The notes beneath the pieces were generated by a model. That model did no database searches. It worked only from the letters and a program-made list of their open reading frames with translations, and was not told where the DNA came from. Shown piece by piece: positions 1-12,365 of a stretch of 64,000 bases of DNA. The position numbers were made by a program, and so were the translations under genes. Each line of letters opens with the position of its first letter. Within the stretch, counting starts at the first letter, position 1. Origin of the DNA: an uncultured Prevotellaceae bacterium (GTDB lineage Bacteria > Bacteroidota > Bacteroidia > Bacteroidales > Bacteroidaceae); assembly GCA_900316445.1 (NCBI GenBank), contig ONCZ01000030.1:1-64000 (forward strand), read 5' to 3'.

Positions 1-199
1 AAAAAAGAAATAATCCAAACAAATAATTTGATAAGAATTAAAAAAATCCAAAGAAATAATTCGGTCATAATCGAAAAAATCCAAAGAAATATGACCTAGG
101 CTATCGGACACATTACAATTCTTCGCAATGTTTTTGGAGGCTGTTTGACAACTTTTTGCCACCTTTTCGGATGCAAATTTACAACTTTTCGCCATATAA
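1..199. repeat. AT-rich gap with a 17-bp direct repeat
   Basis: AAAAAATCCAAAGAAAT occurs at 41-57 and again at 74-90, with a degenerate relative at the very start of the window. The rest, up to the nitroreductase remnant, has no convincing ORF. The repeat could belong to a larger array outside the window; its role is unknown. Confidence 0.5.
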
Positions 200-397
200 T
201 CCAAATGTCTGCTGCAGGCGCGTGCGATGAACTCCGACACGCTCATCATGGGCATGCGTGATGCCGAGGGATTGAGAAAAGCATTCAATATCCCAGAGAA
301 TGAGACCATTATGGCCGTCATTGCCCTGGGATATCGAGCTGCTGATCCCGATAGGCCTGAAAGGAGGCCGTTGAACGAGATTGTCAGGTTCTACTAA
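200..397 (+). pseudogene. Nitroreductase-family 3' remnant
   Basis: The open frame between the TAA at 197-199 and the TAA at 395-397 encodes about 65 residues resembling the C-terminal end of NADH/FMN nitroreductases: a LLQARAM...DTLIMGMRD helix, an IPENE segment, an AVIALGY strand and a terminal RRPLNEIVRFY tail. The first ATG is at 227. The FMN-binding N-terminal two thirds of a normal protein of roughly 170-200 residues are absent and a stop lies directly upstream, so this is a truncated relic and not a gene cut by the window edge. It converges on secG. Confidence 0.7.
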
Positions 398-403
398 GCA
401 CGA

Positions 404-796
404 TTACTTGGCAGGCTGTGCAGGGGCTACAGGAGCCTCTGCTGCGGGAGCCTCTGCAGCAGGAGCTGCGGGGGCTGCTGCGTCTTGTGACTGGCTGGCA
501 CCGAAGCCCGGCAGATTGTTCGGGTTGGTGGCAGGCACCTCATAGTTCTCCATCACGGAGCCGCCTGTGGAGGCACCGGGAGCAACGTAGGCGCAGAGGA
601 CGCTGAGAACGACCATAGCGGCAGCGAGGCCCCAAGTGGTCTTCTCGATGAAGTCGGTGGTCTTGCGCACACCGCCGATCTGATTGTAACCGGAGAACTG
701 GCTGGCTAGACCGCCGCCCTTAGACTCCTGAATGAGCACAATGCCAATCATGAGCAGTGCTGCAATAACGATTAAAACTACAAATAAAGTGTACAT
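404..796 (-). CDS. secG: Preprotein translocase subunit SecG
   Basis: Small inner-membrane partner of SecYE that assists protein export. The 130-residue product has two membrane segments (about 2-22 and 53-73) separated by a conserved cytoplasmic loop (IQESKGGGLASQFSG, then the RKTTDFIEKTTW segment), as in SecG. An Ala/Pro-rich tail after about residue 100 is common in Bacteroidetes homologues. It is the last gene of a leftward run that starts with the sigma-54 activator/LptE gene; the spacer to the preceding gene is 11 bp, so co-transcription is likely. Confidence 0.95.
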   Translation of the reverse strand: MYTLFVVLIVIAALLMIGIVLIQESKGGGLASQFSGYNQIGGVRKTTDFIEKTTWGLAAAMVVLSVLCAYVAPGASTGGSVMENYEVPATNPNNLPGFGASQSQDAAAPAAPAAEAPAAEAPVAPAQPAK

Positions 797-807
797 TTTT
801 TTACTAA

Positions 808-1563
808 TTATTTTTTACTATTATTTATGATCACTTTCTCTAAGAAGCGTATTTGGTCTGCAAAGTAAGCATTTTTTTTCGGAACTTGCAAACTTAATCG
901 CCGAATAATTTCAAGTGCCTTCGAATATCTGCCCTGTTTGATGTAAATTCTGGCCAAAGTTTCAGTAAAATACTCCTCTCCCACCTCTTCTTCGGGCTCT
1001 TCGGGCTCTTTTGGGGTATCATCGGCAGGCAGGGGCACATCGCTGAGGGCAAAACGCCCTTTGTCAGCATTTATGAATGTATCTATGAGATCCTGACCAC
1101 GCATTTCAGGCACGGATTCGGTCTCCTCCTGAGGCGTATCGCCCTCAGTATCGAGCAGATAGGCCACGTAGTCGATGGCAGCATCGGCAGGCGTCGGGCG
1201 GCGCTTGCGGGGAGCGGTCTCTTCCTGAGGGATGGTGTCGAGGAAGGAGTTGATGAGCTCGGTGGTGCGGGAGGAGGGTGTCGGAGTATTCTGAGTACTC
1301 GGAGTATTCGGAGTATTCTGATGACTCGGATGCTGGTAGTGGGCAGCCTCAACCATGTTGAAGAGCACACGGCGGTCGGTGATGTAGATGGCGGCGCGCC
1401 GCAGTTCCTCATCGAAGCCCGGGTCGTGGAGCAGATAGAGATTCTGGAGCATCAGCAGGCGGAGCGTCTGGTGGTAGGGATACAGCGCCACCTGGGAGCG
1501 CAACTCGTAAAGTGTGTCGCGATCCATCCGCTCAGGGTGCTTTGTCAGTTCTATCAGATCCAT
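808..1563 (-). CDS. Conserved Bacteroidetes protein with a TPR-like C-terminus
   Basis: 251 residues, no signal peptide. The N-terminal 80 residues are helical (DLIELTKHPERMDRDTLYEL...). The C-terminal 50 residues (ETLARIYIKQGRYSKALEII) form a single tetratricopeptide-like helix pair. The middle is low complexity: Asn/Thr/Pro/Ser repeats near residues 82-97 encoded by a short tandem DNA repeat at about 1285-1330, then an acidic stretch. In Bacteroidetes this family sits between the LPS-assembly lipoprotein gene and secG, as here, which points to an envelope role, but its function is not known. Confidence 0.7.
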   Translation of the reverse strand: MDLIELTKHPERMDRDTLYELRSQVALYPYHQTLRLLMLQNLYLLHDPGFDEELRRAAIYITDRRVLFNMVEAAHYQHPSHQNTPNTPSTQNTPTPSSRTTELINSFLDTIPQEETAPRKRRPTPADAAIDYVAYLLDTEGDTPQEETESVPEMRGQDLIDTFINADKGRFALSDVPLPADDTPKEPEEPEEEVGEEYFTETLARIYIKQGRYSKALEIIRRLSLQVPKKNAYFADQIRFLEKVIINNSKK

Positions 1564-1583
1564 TCTCTTTTGTTATCCGGCTT

Positions 1584-3299
1584 TTACCAATTGGCTACGG
1601 CAGCATTGAATATTTGTTCGCAGATGTTCTTCACCATCTCTGCCACGAGTTCGTCCTGCACGGCAGAGAGCGACAGCGTCGATTCGTAGCTGGCGGTGGC
1701 GGTAAACTGCTGTTCAAAGTCTTCATTGTGGTTGGCGTTGTTGGTGAAGCGGCAGTTGACGGTCATCGACAGCTCAACCATCGCCGAGTGTCCCTCGCTG
1801 CTGACACCCTTGTTGCGCTGGTCGTAACGCGTTATCTCGCCTTCGAGTTTCAGGTCGCCATTACGCCTCACGAGTTCCAGACGGGTGTGGTCTGAGAACT
1901 GGCTGCGGAGTTCGTTGTTGAACATCGGTCCCATGGGTGCCCAGTTGTATGAGGCACGGAGGGGGAAGTCGGCAATCTGGATGGTCTTCGTCTTGGAGTA
2001 GTCGATGCTGGCGCCGTTGAACTTGTAGCTGACGGAGCACGACGTGGGTATCAGCAGGCACAACAGCAGGATGGTGGCCAGACCGAACTGTTTCAGCCGT
2101 CGGTAGAGGGTGCGATCGCTGATGCCCAGTTCCTGCGCGGCTTTGCGGCGGTTGCCGTGGTTGCGCTCGAGGGCCTTTTCAAGCATCGCCTTTCCCAGAT
2201 CGTTGAGATTGAGGTTTTCGGGTTCCTTCTCGGGCTCGATGTATTCCTCGGCCATAGCGTCGACGGCGGGGGAAGTAATGGGAGTGATGGGCGATATGGG
2301 AGTGATGGGAGTGAGCTGGGTAGAGGTGGCGGCTGGGGCAGAGAGCGGTTGGCTCTGAGCCTCGTCGAGACGTTTCTTCAGCTGGCTCATCTCATGGCGC
2401 ATCTCGTTGACGTTGCCGCGCAGCTCGAAGAGTATCTTGTAGAGTATCTCGCGTTCGTTCTCGAAGCTGTGATCGCCGCTGTCCGTGCGATGGATGGTGG
2501 CAAGTTCGGTGGTCTCGTGGTCCTGCGGGATGAAGGAACGCAGCATGTCGGCGGTGATGGTACGCTCGGGGCTGAGCACGGAGATCTGGCGCGTGATGTT
2601 CTTCAGCTGGCGGATGTTGCCCGGCCACTTGTAGCGCATCAGCACCTGCTTGGCCTCGTCGGTCAGCACCACCTTGTCCATCCGGTATTCCTCAGCCATC
2701 TGCATGGCAAAGAGCCGGAACAGCAGCACGATGTCCTCACCACGCTCACGAAGAGGCGGCATCTGCATAGGAACCTCGTTCAGACGATAATAGAGGTCTT
2801 CGCGGAAACGGCCTTCGCTGATGGCTTTCTGGATATTGACATTCGTGGCTGCCACGATGCGCACGTCGGTCTTCTTCACCTCTGTGGCGCCTACGGGGAT
2901 ATACTCGCCGTTCTCCAGCACACGAAGCAATCTGGCTTGCGTGGCCAGCGGCAGTTCGCCCACCTCATCGAGGAACAACGTGCCTTTGTTGGCAGCACCG
3001 AAGTAACCCGGCGAGTCGTTGATGGCACCCGTATAGGAGCCCTTGACGTGTCCGAAGAGCTCTGAGTCGATGGTGCCTTCGGGGATGGAGCCGCAGTTGA
3101 TGGCGAAATATTTCTCGCGCCTCCTCGGCGAGTTGTCGTGGATGACACGGGGGATAATCTCCTTACCCACGCCACTCTCGCCTGCGATGAGCACACTGAG
3201 CTTAGTGGGCGCCACCTGCAGGGCTACGTCGAGCACGTGGTTCAACGCCTCGCAGTTGCCTACGATTCCATACCGTTGTTTAATGGCTTGCAGATCCAT
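1584..3299 (-). CDS. Sigma-54 activator fused in frame to an LptE-like lipoprotein
   Basis: Residues 1-about 240 are a sigma-54 AAA+ activator: Walker A GESGVGKE, a GSYTGA loop in place of GAFTGA, DEVGELP, and the arginine-finger segment. No sensory domain precedes it. A Fis-type helix-turn-helix (GNRRKAAQELGISDRTLYRRLKQ) ends near residue 405. With no stop, the frame continues into a hydrophobic stretch ending in a lipobox (LLIPTSC, Cys at about 421) and an LptE-type domain (SVSYKFNGASIDYSKTKTI). In relatives these are two genes. No ATG lies at the junction. A CTG at 2096 (residue 402) would give a normal lipoprotein signal peptide beginning LKQFGL, so an internal start is possible. A -7 box for this strand lies near 3325-3335. 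Confidence 0.8.
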   Translation of the reverse strand: MDLQAIKQRYGIVGNCEALNHVLDVALQVAPTKLSVLIAGESGVGKEIIPRVIHDNSPRRREKYFAINCGSIPEGTIDSELFGHVKGSYTGAINDSPGYFGAANKGTLFLDEVGELPLATQARLLRVLENGEYIPVGATEVKKTDVRIVAATNVNIQKAISEGRFREDLYYRLNEVPMQMPPLRERGEDIVLLFRLFAMQMAEEYRMDKVVLTDEAKQVLMRYKWPGNIRQLKNITRQISVLSPERTITADMLRSFIPQDHETTELATIHRTDSGDHSFENEREILYKILFELRGNVNEMRHEMSQLKKRLDEAQSQPLSAPAATSTQLTPITPISPITPITSPAVDAMAEEYIEPEKEPENLNLNDLGKAMLEKALERNHGNRRKAAQELGISDRTLYRRLKQFGLATILLLCLLIPTSCSVSYKFNGASIDYSKTKTIQIADFPLRASYNWAPMGPMFNNELRSQFSDHTRLELVRRNGDLKLEGEITRYDQRNKGVSSEGHSAMVELSMTVNCRFTNNANHNEDFEQQFTATASYESTLSLSAVQDELVAEMVKNICEQIFNAAVANW

Positions 3300-3387
3300 T
3301 TCTATCGTTCATTTCGTTTTTGAGCTGACAAAATTACACATTATTTCTGAAACAACTGCAATTTTGGCAGAATTTAACGAAAATTTC

Positions 3388-4452
3388 TCAGCCTTCCATC
3401 TCTGCAGGCACTGCATCGTCTCCCTTCTTCTGCGGAATGCGCACGGCAAAACGAGCCTTGTCGCCATCCTCGCGCTTCTCGTGATAGAGCTTCGGCAGGG
3501 GGTGAGCCAGAGGGGCGTCGTAGTCCTTGCGGTAACGATACATGTCGACAGCGGTGTAGACGGCATGACGCAGCGAAGAGGGGTCTGCTTGTCCCCTGCC
3601 GGCAATCTCAAATTCAGGACCGTGGTCGGGCGTGGTACAGATGGCGTTGATACCCGCCTTGAGCTTCACACCACCATCGATGGCGAGTGTCTTAAAGGGA
3701 ACGAGCCCCTGATCGTCGAACATGGCGAGCACACCGTCGAACTGGTAATACATCTGCTGTCCGAAGTAGTCATCGGCTATGAAGGGACCGAAGGCCTGAA
3801 TGCCTTTCGTCTCCAGTTGCTCGATGGCTGGCAAAATCACTTTTTCCTCTTCCGTGCCCAGTTGCGGATTGAGGGCAAGCAGGGCGATGCGGGGATTGGA
3901 GATGCGGAAATCACGACGCAGACTGTTGTGGAAGATAGTGGCCTTGTCGACGATCTTCTCTGTGGTAACAGCGGCGGGCACGTCCTTCAAAGGCAGATGA
4001 GTGGTAACGAGGCCGATGCGCACAAGGTCGCTCACCATCATCGTCAGCGAGCGGTCTTCCTTCGAGGGGTTGGCGTTCGACTTCATCGGCGCCTGCACCA
4101 GCACGTCGTAGAGCCCCTTTTGCAGGTCTTCCTTAGCCCGGGCTACGGCTTTGCGGGCTGCGGAGTCAGACTCCTCTGTAGGCGTACCAAGCTCCACTTT
4201 CACCTCCTCGTCGAAGGTGGTAAGCAGGTTCAGGCGTCCGTCGCGGGCATCCTCAGCCCTTTCGATGGTTGAGAATTGCGTCTCCAGACCGAGTGCCTTC
4301 CGGTGGTAGCCAGCCACCTTGGGCGAGCCGTAGATGATGGGCGTGCAGAGGTCGAACATCGTCGGATCCTCGAATGCCTTGAGTATCACTTCATAACCAA
4401 TACCGTTCGTATCGCCGTGCGTGATTGCCACGCGAATCTTTCTATTATCCAT
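3388..4452 (-). CDS. pdxA: PdxA-like dehydrogenase, divergent
   Basis: 354 residues, clearly of the 4-hydroxythreonine-4-phosphate dehydrogenase family (ITHGDTNGIGYEVILKAF at the N-terminus, TTHLPLKD at 150, IAGRGQAD near the C-terminus). Compared with the E. coli enzyme, only one of the three metal-binding histidines is visible (His152). The second position reads NPQLG instead of NPHxG (Gln197) and the third MFDDQG instead of MYHDQG (Asp246). The GHTE substrate-binding loop also appears missing before residue 135. It may not catalyse the usual reaction. The genome also has the other B6 route (pdxS/pdxT at 21-22.5 kb). It lies 56 bp downstream of rlmN. Confidence 0.75.
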   Translation of the reverse strand: MDNRKIRVAITHGDTNGIGYEVILKAFEDPTMFDLCTPIIYGSPKVAGYHRKALGLETQFSTIERAEDARDGRLNLLTTFDEEVKVELGTPTEESDSAARKAVARAKEDLQKGLYDVLVQAPMKSNANPSKEDRSLTMMVSDLVRIGLVTTHLPLKDVPAAVTTEKIVDKATIFHNSLRRDFRISNPRIALLALNPQLGTEEEKVILPAIEQLETKGIQAFGPFIADDYFGQQMYYQFDGVLAMFDDQGLVPFKTLAIDGGVKLKAGINAICTTPDHGPEFEIAGRGQADPSSLRHAVYTAVDMYRYRKDYDAPLAHPLPKLYHEKREDGDKARFAVRIPQKKGDDAVPAEMEG

Positions 4453-4530
4453 TGTAAACTTTGAACTTTGAGCTTTGAACTTTCAACTTTATGATTACTT
4501 TCACCTTTTCACTCTTTCACCTTTTCACCT
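4453..4530. repeat. Short tandem repeats around the rlmN stop
   Basis: Two kinds of short-period repeat. 4453-4490 is built from AAAGTTCAAAG-type units (here as CTTTGAACTTT). 4494-4535 is built from GTGAAAAGGTGAAAG-type units on the minus strand, and the last codons of rlmN (GEKVKE then stop) are read from it. The same unit families recur elsewhere in the window. Confidence 0.6.
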
Positions 4531-5585
4531 TTCCTCGCTGTGGAGAGGAGACCGCAGGCAGCGAAGATGTCCTGACCACGACTGGCACGGATGGTGGTAA
4601 ACACGCCGTGAGCCGTCAGATAGTCACGCAGGGCCTCCATACGCTTCTCGTCAGAGCCGGGCAGGTCGACGCCAGGTATCTCGTGGAAACGGATAAGGTT
4701 CACGCGACAGTCCAATCCCTGCAGCAGTCGCACGATTTCACGGCCATAGACAGGCGTGTCGTTGAGTCCGCCAAAGCAGATGTACTCGAAGGAACATCGG
4801 CGCTGGTGGCTGAAATCATACTGTCGCAGGAGGGCAACAACCTCAGTGATGGACATCTGTCCCTCGGCAGGCATAAGCTTGCGGCGCTGTTCAGGCAGGG
4901 GCGAGTGCATCGAGATGGCCACGTGGCATTCACTCTCATCGAGGAAACGCTTGAGTTTCGTCTTGATGCCCACGCTGCTCACCGTGATGCGACGTGGACT
5001 CCAGGCATAGCCGTAGTCGGCTGTCAGGATCTCCGTAGCCCTTAATATAGCGTCGAGGTTGTCCATCGGCTCCCCCTGCCCCATAAAGACAATGTTCGTC
5101 AGACGCTCGCGTTCTGGCAAGGCATAGATCTGATTGAGGATGTCGGCAGCCGTGAGGTTGCCCTCAAAGCCTTGCTTGCCCGTCTGACAGAAGAGGCAGT
5201 TCATCTTGCAGCCCACCTGGCAGGAGACACAGAGTGTGGCCCGTTCGCCATCGGGAATGAAGACGGTCTCAACGAATTTCTCGGAGTCATCAGAAGACCC
5301 TGAATACTCCGAACGCCTCACGGGAAAGAGATACTTGACGGTGCCGTCTTTAGAGCGCTGGCAGTCGATAGGTGCCATCGCACCCACAACATACTGCTCC
5401 TTCAGCCGCTCGCGGTTCACCTTCGAGAGATTGGTCATCTCATCGATGGTCGACACATGCTGCTGATAGAGCCACTTGAGAATCTGCCCTGCGGTAAATG
5501 CAGGCATCCCCAAGTCACGGACAATCGCCTTCAATTCGTCTGGCGAGAGTCCAAGTAGCACCTTCTTTTCCTCGTTTATCTCCAT
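4509..5585 (-). CDS. rlmN: 23S rRNA/tRNA adenine-C2 methyltransferase RlmN
   Basis: Radical-SAM enzyme that methylates A2503 of 23S rRNA and A37 of some tRNAs. The cluster motif GCKMNCLFC, the MGQGEPMDN strand and the C-terminal active cysteine region are present. The start is taken at 5585 (MEINEEKK). An in-frame ATG further upstream at 5660 is rejected because the -7 promoter box TAACTTTGC (5594-5602, minus strand) lies downstream of it. That places the transcript start only a few bases before the chosen ATG. The C-terminal KGEKVKE tail is encoded by a short repeat. Confidence 0.93.
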   Translation of the reverse strand: MEINEEKKVLLGLSPDELKAIVRDLGMPAFTAGQILKWLYQQHVSTIDEMTNLSKVNRERLKEQYVVGAMAPIDCQRSKDGTVKYLFPVRRSEYSGSSDDSEKFVETVFIPDGERATLCVSCQVGCKMNCLFCQTGKQGFEGNLTAADILNQIYALPERERLTNIVFMGQGEPMDNLDAILRATEILTADYGYAWSPRRITVSSVGIKTKLKRFLDESECHVAISMHSPLPEQRRKLMPAEGQMSITEVVALLRQYDFSHQRRCSFEYICFGGLNDTPVYGREIVRLLQGLDCRVNLIRFHEIPGVDLPGSDEKRMEALRDYLTAHGVFTTIRASRGQDIFAACGLLSTARKGEKVKE

Positions 5586-5593
5586 TTTCGTGT

Positions 5594-5602
5594 GCAAAGT
5601 TA
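5594..5602 (-). promoter_or_regulatory. -7 promoter box of rlmN
   Basis: TAACTTTGC on the minus strand matches the Bacteroidetes TAnnTTTG box. The ATG at 5585 follows after about 8 bp, so the mRNA would have almost no leader. Confidence 0.6.
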
Positions 5603-5680
5603 GAAAAAAATCTTCAAATATTTGGTATTCTCGAAAAATATTACGAAATTTGCGCATCAATAATTCACAAAAAGACCCTC

Positions 5681-9382
<3,702 letters not shown>

Positions 9383-9420
9383 TCATTAATTTCAATTGTC
9401 AATTAACAACTATCAATTCA

Positions 9421-10689
9421 ATGAATAAAAAGTCTCCCTGGGCCTGGGTGCCCACCCTTTACTTCGCAGAAGGCCTGCCCTACGTGGCCGTGATGACCAT
9501 CTCGCTTATCATGTATAAACGTCTCGGGTTGTCGAACACCGACATCACCCTCTATACATCATGGCTCTATCTGCCGTGGGTCATCAAACCCCTGTGGAGT
9601 CCGTTCATCGACATCATCAAGACAAAACGCTGGTGGATTGTCGTCATGCAGCTGCTCATCGGTGCTGCCCTCGGCGGTGTCGCCTTCACCATCCCTGCGC
9701 CCTACTGGTTGCAAGGATCGCTGGCGTTCTTCTGGCTGATGGCCTTTGCCAGTGCCACCCACGACATTGCTGCCGACGGCTTCTATATGCTCGGTCTTGA
9801 ACAGCACGCCCAGGCTTACTTCGTGGGCATCCGCAGCACATTCTACCGCATCGCCACCATCGTCGGCCAAGGCTTGTTAGTGATGCTGGCAGGCAACCTC
9901 GAAGTCGTCACCCGCAACATAAAATACTCATGGAGCCTGATGTTCTACGGCATGGCGGGCCTCTTCATCGCCTTCTGGCTGTGGCACCACTATATCCTGC
10001 CGCGCCCGACAGAAGACAAAGGCATCGAGAAGATGCACGGCCGACAGATCATGCAGGAGTTCTGGCACACGCTGAAGACCTTCTTCCAAAAGCCACAGGT
10101 GTGGGCAGGCATCTGCTTCATGCTCTTCTACCGCATGCCAGAGGGGCTGCTCGCCAAAGTCAGCGCCCTCTTCCTCATCGATGCGACTGCGAAAGGCGGA
10201 CTCGGCCTCTCACCTGCTGAATACGGACTGGTACAGGGCACCGTCGGTGTCATCGGACTGACCTTAGGCGGTATCCTCGGAGGTATCGTTGCCAGTCGCG
10301 ATGGACTGAAACACTGGCTCTGGCCGATGGTCATGGCTATCACCCTGCCCGACCTTGTCTATGTCTACCTCTCCTATGCCCTGCCTGAGAGTCTTTTCAT
10401 CGTCAACGTCTGCGTCTTCATCGAGCAGTTCGGCTACGGCTTCGGCTTCTCTGCCTACATGCTATACCTTATATATTATAGTCAGGGTGAACACAAGACG
10501 GCCCACTATGCCCTCTGTACCGCTTTCATGGCCCTGTCGATGATGATTCCAGGTCTCTTTGCGGGAGCCCTGCAGGAAGCCGTCGGCTACCCCATGTTCT
10601 TTCTCATCGTCATAGCGGCCTGCTCACTTACCTACATCGTCACCGCCACCCTCAAGATTGACCCTGAGTTCGGCAAGAAGCAGAAATAG
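9421..10689 (+). CDS. AmpG-like MFS permease
   Basis: 422 residues with about 12 hydrophobic segments. The N-terminal WVPTLYFAEGLPYVAVMTIS and the WVIKPLWSPFIDI motif are typical of AmpG-type muropeptide permeases, which import anhydro-muropeptides for cell-wall recycling. It directly follows the SpoIID-domain gene and is probably in the same operon, consistent with a recycling unit. Substrate is inferred from family and context only. The 38-bp spacer contains an AATTGTCAATTA-type repeat. Confidence 0.85.
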   Translation: MNKKSPWAWVPTLYFAEGLPYVAVMTISLIMYKRLGLSNTDITLYTSWLYLPWVIKPLWSPFIDIIKTKRWWIVVMQLLIGAALGGVAFTIPAPYWLQGSLAFFWLMAFASATHDIAADGFYMLGLEQHAQAYFVGIRSTFYRIATIVGQGLLVMLAGNLEVVTRNIKYSWSLMFYGMAGLFIAFWLWHHYILPRPTEDKGIEKMHGRQIMQEFWHTLKTFFQKPQVWAGICFMLFYRMPEGLLAKVSALFLIDATAKGGLGLSPAEYGLVQGTVGVIGLTLGGILGGIVASRDGLKHWLWPMVMAITLPDLVYVYLSYALPESLFIVNVCVFIEQFGYGFGFSAYMLYLIYYSQGEHKTAHYALCTAFMALSMMIPGLFAGALQEAVGYPMFFLIVIAACSLTYIVTATLKIDPEFGKKQK

Positions 10690-10701
10690 GAATAGGGAAA
10701 T

Positions 10702-10759
10702 CCCTACACACGATTAGGATAATTCACTTGCGTAATGGCTCAAATGATGCTACCTTTGC
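10702..10759 (+). promoter_or_regulatory. Promoter with CCCTA/CGATTAGG element
   Basis: CCCTACACACGATTAGGA (10702-10719), then TTGCGTA (10728-10734), then the -7 box TACCTTTGC (10751-10759), 28 bp before the lipoprotein ATG. The same CGATTAGG, TTGCGTA and -7 box with the same spacing precede the gene at 48816. Confidence 0.65.
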
Positions 10760-10787
10760 ACCATCAAACATTTAAAACGTTACGATT

Positions 10788-11348
10788 ATGAAGAAGTTAT
10801 TTTACAACATCCTGACGATGGCCGTCATAGCCATAGCAGCCGTCTCGTTCTCTTCCTGCGAAGACGCTCAGATCGCTTCCACCCTCGAAGGCACATGGAA
10901 AGGGAACATGTATATCTCAACCTCTTATGATGGCCGTACCTACGACGCCACCTATACAGAGATCACTTTCGATGGAGACCCCTACTCTTTCTCGAGCGGC
11001 ACCGGATATTGGGTTGACTACTATAGCAACGCCCCTTGGGACTACGTCGCCAACCATATCAGCTGGTCTGTAGATAATCGCGTCATCTATATCCACTTCT
11101 ACGAAGATGGCACATCATTCAGGATCTCCGACTACCGTTTGAACGACGATCGTTTCGTAGGCACGCTCTATGACAACGGCAATTATGTCGATTTCGATCT
11201 CGTTCATACCTCATCGCCCAACTGGGGCAGGTACAACTATTGGGGTTACGACTCCTGGTTCGGCACCTACTATTCCCGCACTCGTGGTGAAGGCGCTTCC
11301 GACTCCACAGCAGTCGAAAAGCCCATCCGCTACATCAGAGGAAAATAA
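10788..11348 (+). CDS. Small lipoprotein of unknown function
   Basis: 186 residues with a lipoprotein signal peptide (KKLFYNILTMAVIAIAAVSF, lipobox FSSC). The mature part is rich in Tyr, Trp, Asp and Ser and looks like a small beta-sheet domain (LEGTWKGNMYISTSYDGRTY...), loosely lipocalin-like. I do not recognise a named family. It is a single-gene unit with its own promoter and a strong terminator. The promoter shares a rare element with the gene at 48816, so both may answer to the same envelope-related regulator. Confidence 0.7.
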   Translation: MKKLFYNILTMAVIAIAAVSFSSCEDAQIASTLEGTWKGNMYISTSYDGRTYDATYTEITFDGDPYSFSSGTGYWVDYYSNAPWDYVANHISWSVDNRVIYIHFYEDGTSFRISDYRLNDDRFVGTLYDNGNYVDFDLVHTSSPNWGRYNYWGYDSWFGTYYSRTRGEGASDSTAVEKPIRYIRGK

Positions 11349-11355
11349 AATCCAA

Positions 11356-11390
11356 TAAGAAATGGCTTCCAAACCGGAAGCCATTTCTTA
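11356..11390. terminator. Bidirectional terminator hairpin
   Basis: Perfect 15-bp stem TAAGAAATGGCTTCC / GGAAGCCATTTCTTA with a 5-base loop. It lies between the convergent lipoprotein and serine acetyltransferase genes and overlaps the stop codon of the latter. Confidence 0.85.
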
Positions 11391-12308
11391 TATCCCTGCG
11401 CCGTCTTGGAATCCGGCATCGATAGCCTTCGACTGCTGGATGCGCGAATATGGCGGCACGGAATGCGTCAGCCAGATGTTACCACCGATGACAGAATGAT
11501 GCCCGATGGTGATGCGCCCTAAGATCGAGGCATTGGAATAAACGGTGACATAATCCTCAATGATCGGGTGACGCGGGATATTCAGCATATTTCCCTGCTC
11601 GTCGTACTTAAAGCTTTTCGCACCCAGTGTCACACCCTGATAAAGCGTCACATGATTGCCGATGATCGATGTCTCGCCGATGACGACACCCGTACCGTGG
11701 TCGATGGCAAAATACTCGCCAATCTGTGCACCCGGATGGATGTCAATACCTGTCTTAGAATGGGCCAACTCCGTGATGATACGCGGGATGACGGGCACCT
11801 TCAACTCATGCAGTCGATGGGCGATGCGGTAGTGCGTCATCGTATTCATCACAGGATAGCAGAAGATTACCTCACCGTAGTTCCTGGCGGCAGGATCTGC
11901 ATCAAACATCGCCTCCACGTCAGTATACAACAGCCGTTTAATCTCCGGCAGCGTATCGATGAACTCGCTGGCCAGCCGTGCAGCTTCATCATACACCTGA
12001 GCTTTCGTACGCATCTCCTCACAGTCCTCGCAGAACTGCAGTCCGTGGGCAATTTGCTTGGTAAGCAGCCCCACCAGCTCCTCCATGTGCACACCAATAT
12101 AATACGAGCGGATGGCCTCGTCGGGCTGTCGTTTGTTGAAATAGTCGGGGAAGATGATGCTCTTCACCAGTGTCACAATCTGCTTCACCTGCTCCACCGA
12201 CGGCAGCGGTGCCTCTATGGCGGGCATCATGCCAGCTTCCTTCTCACCGATTTTCGACAGCAGCGCCACATTCCTGCGCAGCACGTCGTTAGTACCTTTT
12301 TTATCCAT
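11388..12308 (-). CDS. cysE: Serine O-acetyltransferase (first copy)
   Basis: Makes O-acetylserine from serine and acetyl-CoA for cysteine synthesis. 306 residues, EpsC/SatA-type: a helical N-terminal half, then left-handed beta-helix repeats with the catalytic segment DHGTGVVIGET and NIPRHPIIED. The start at 12308 (MDKKGTND) is preferred over an upstream ATG at 12347 because it aligns with the paralogue at 22535-23458, which lies in the sulfur cluster. This copy stands alone. Having two copies suggests one general and one cluster-dedicated enzyme. Confidence 0.9.
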   Translation of the reverse strand: MDKKGTNDVLRRNVALLSKIGEKEAGMMPAIEAPLPSVEQVKQIVTLVKSIIFPDYFNKRQPDEAIRSYYIGVHMEELVGLLTKQIAHGLQFCEDCEEMRTKAQVYDEAARLASEFIDTLPEIKRLLYTDVEAMFDADPAARNYGEVIFCYPVMNTMTHYRIAHRLHELKVPVIPRIITELAHSKTGIDIHPGAQIGEYFAIDHGTGVVIGETSIIGNHVTLYQGVTLGAKSFKYDEQGNMLNIPRHPIIEDYVTVYSNASILGRITIGHHSVIGGNIWLTHSVPPYSRIQQSKAIDAGFQDGAGI

Positions 12309-12365
12309 ATCGGTTGCAAAATTAATGCAATTCGCGCAAACCACCAAATATATTGGAAATTTTCT

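Noticed and set aside
2157..3065. Long plus-strand ORF of about 300 codons opposite the sigma-54 activator
   Set aside because: It is the antisense frame of a strongly conserved AAA+ domain and its product resembles no protein; a shadow of the real gene.
3043..4272. Plus-strand ORF of 409 codons opposite pdxA
   Set aside because: Antisense frame; the minus strand encodes a recognisable PdxA-family protein, and the plus product is low-grade His/Leu/Val-rich sequence.
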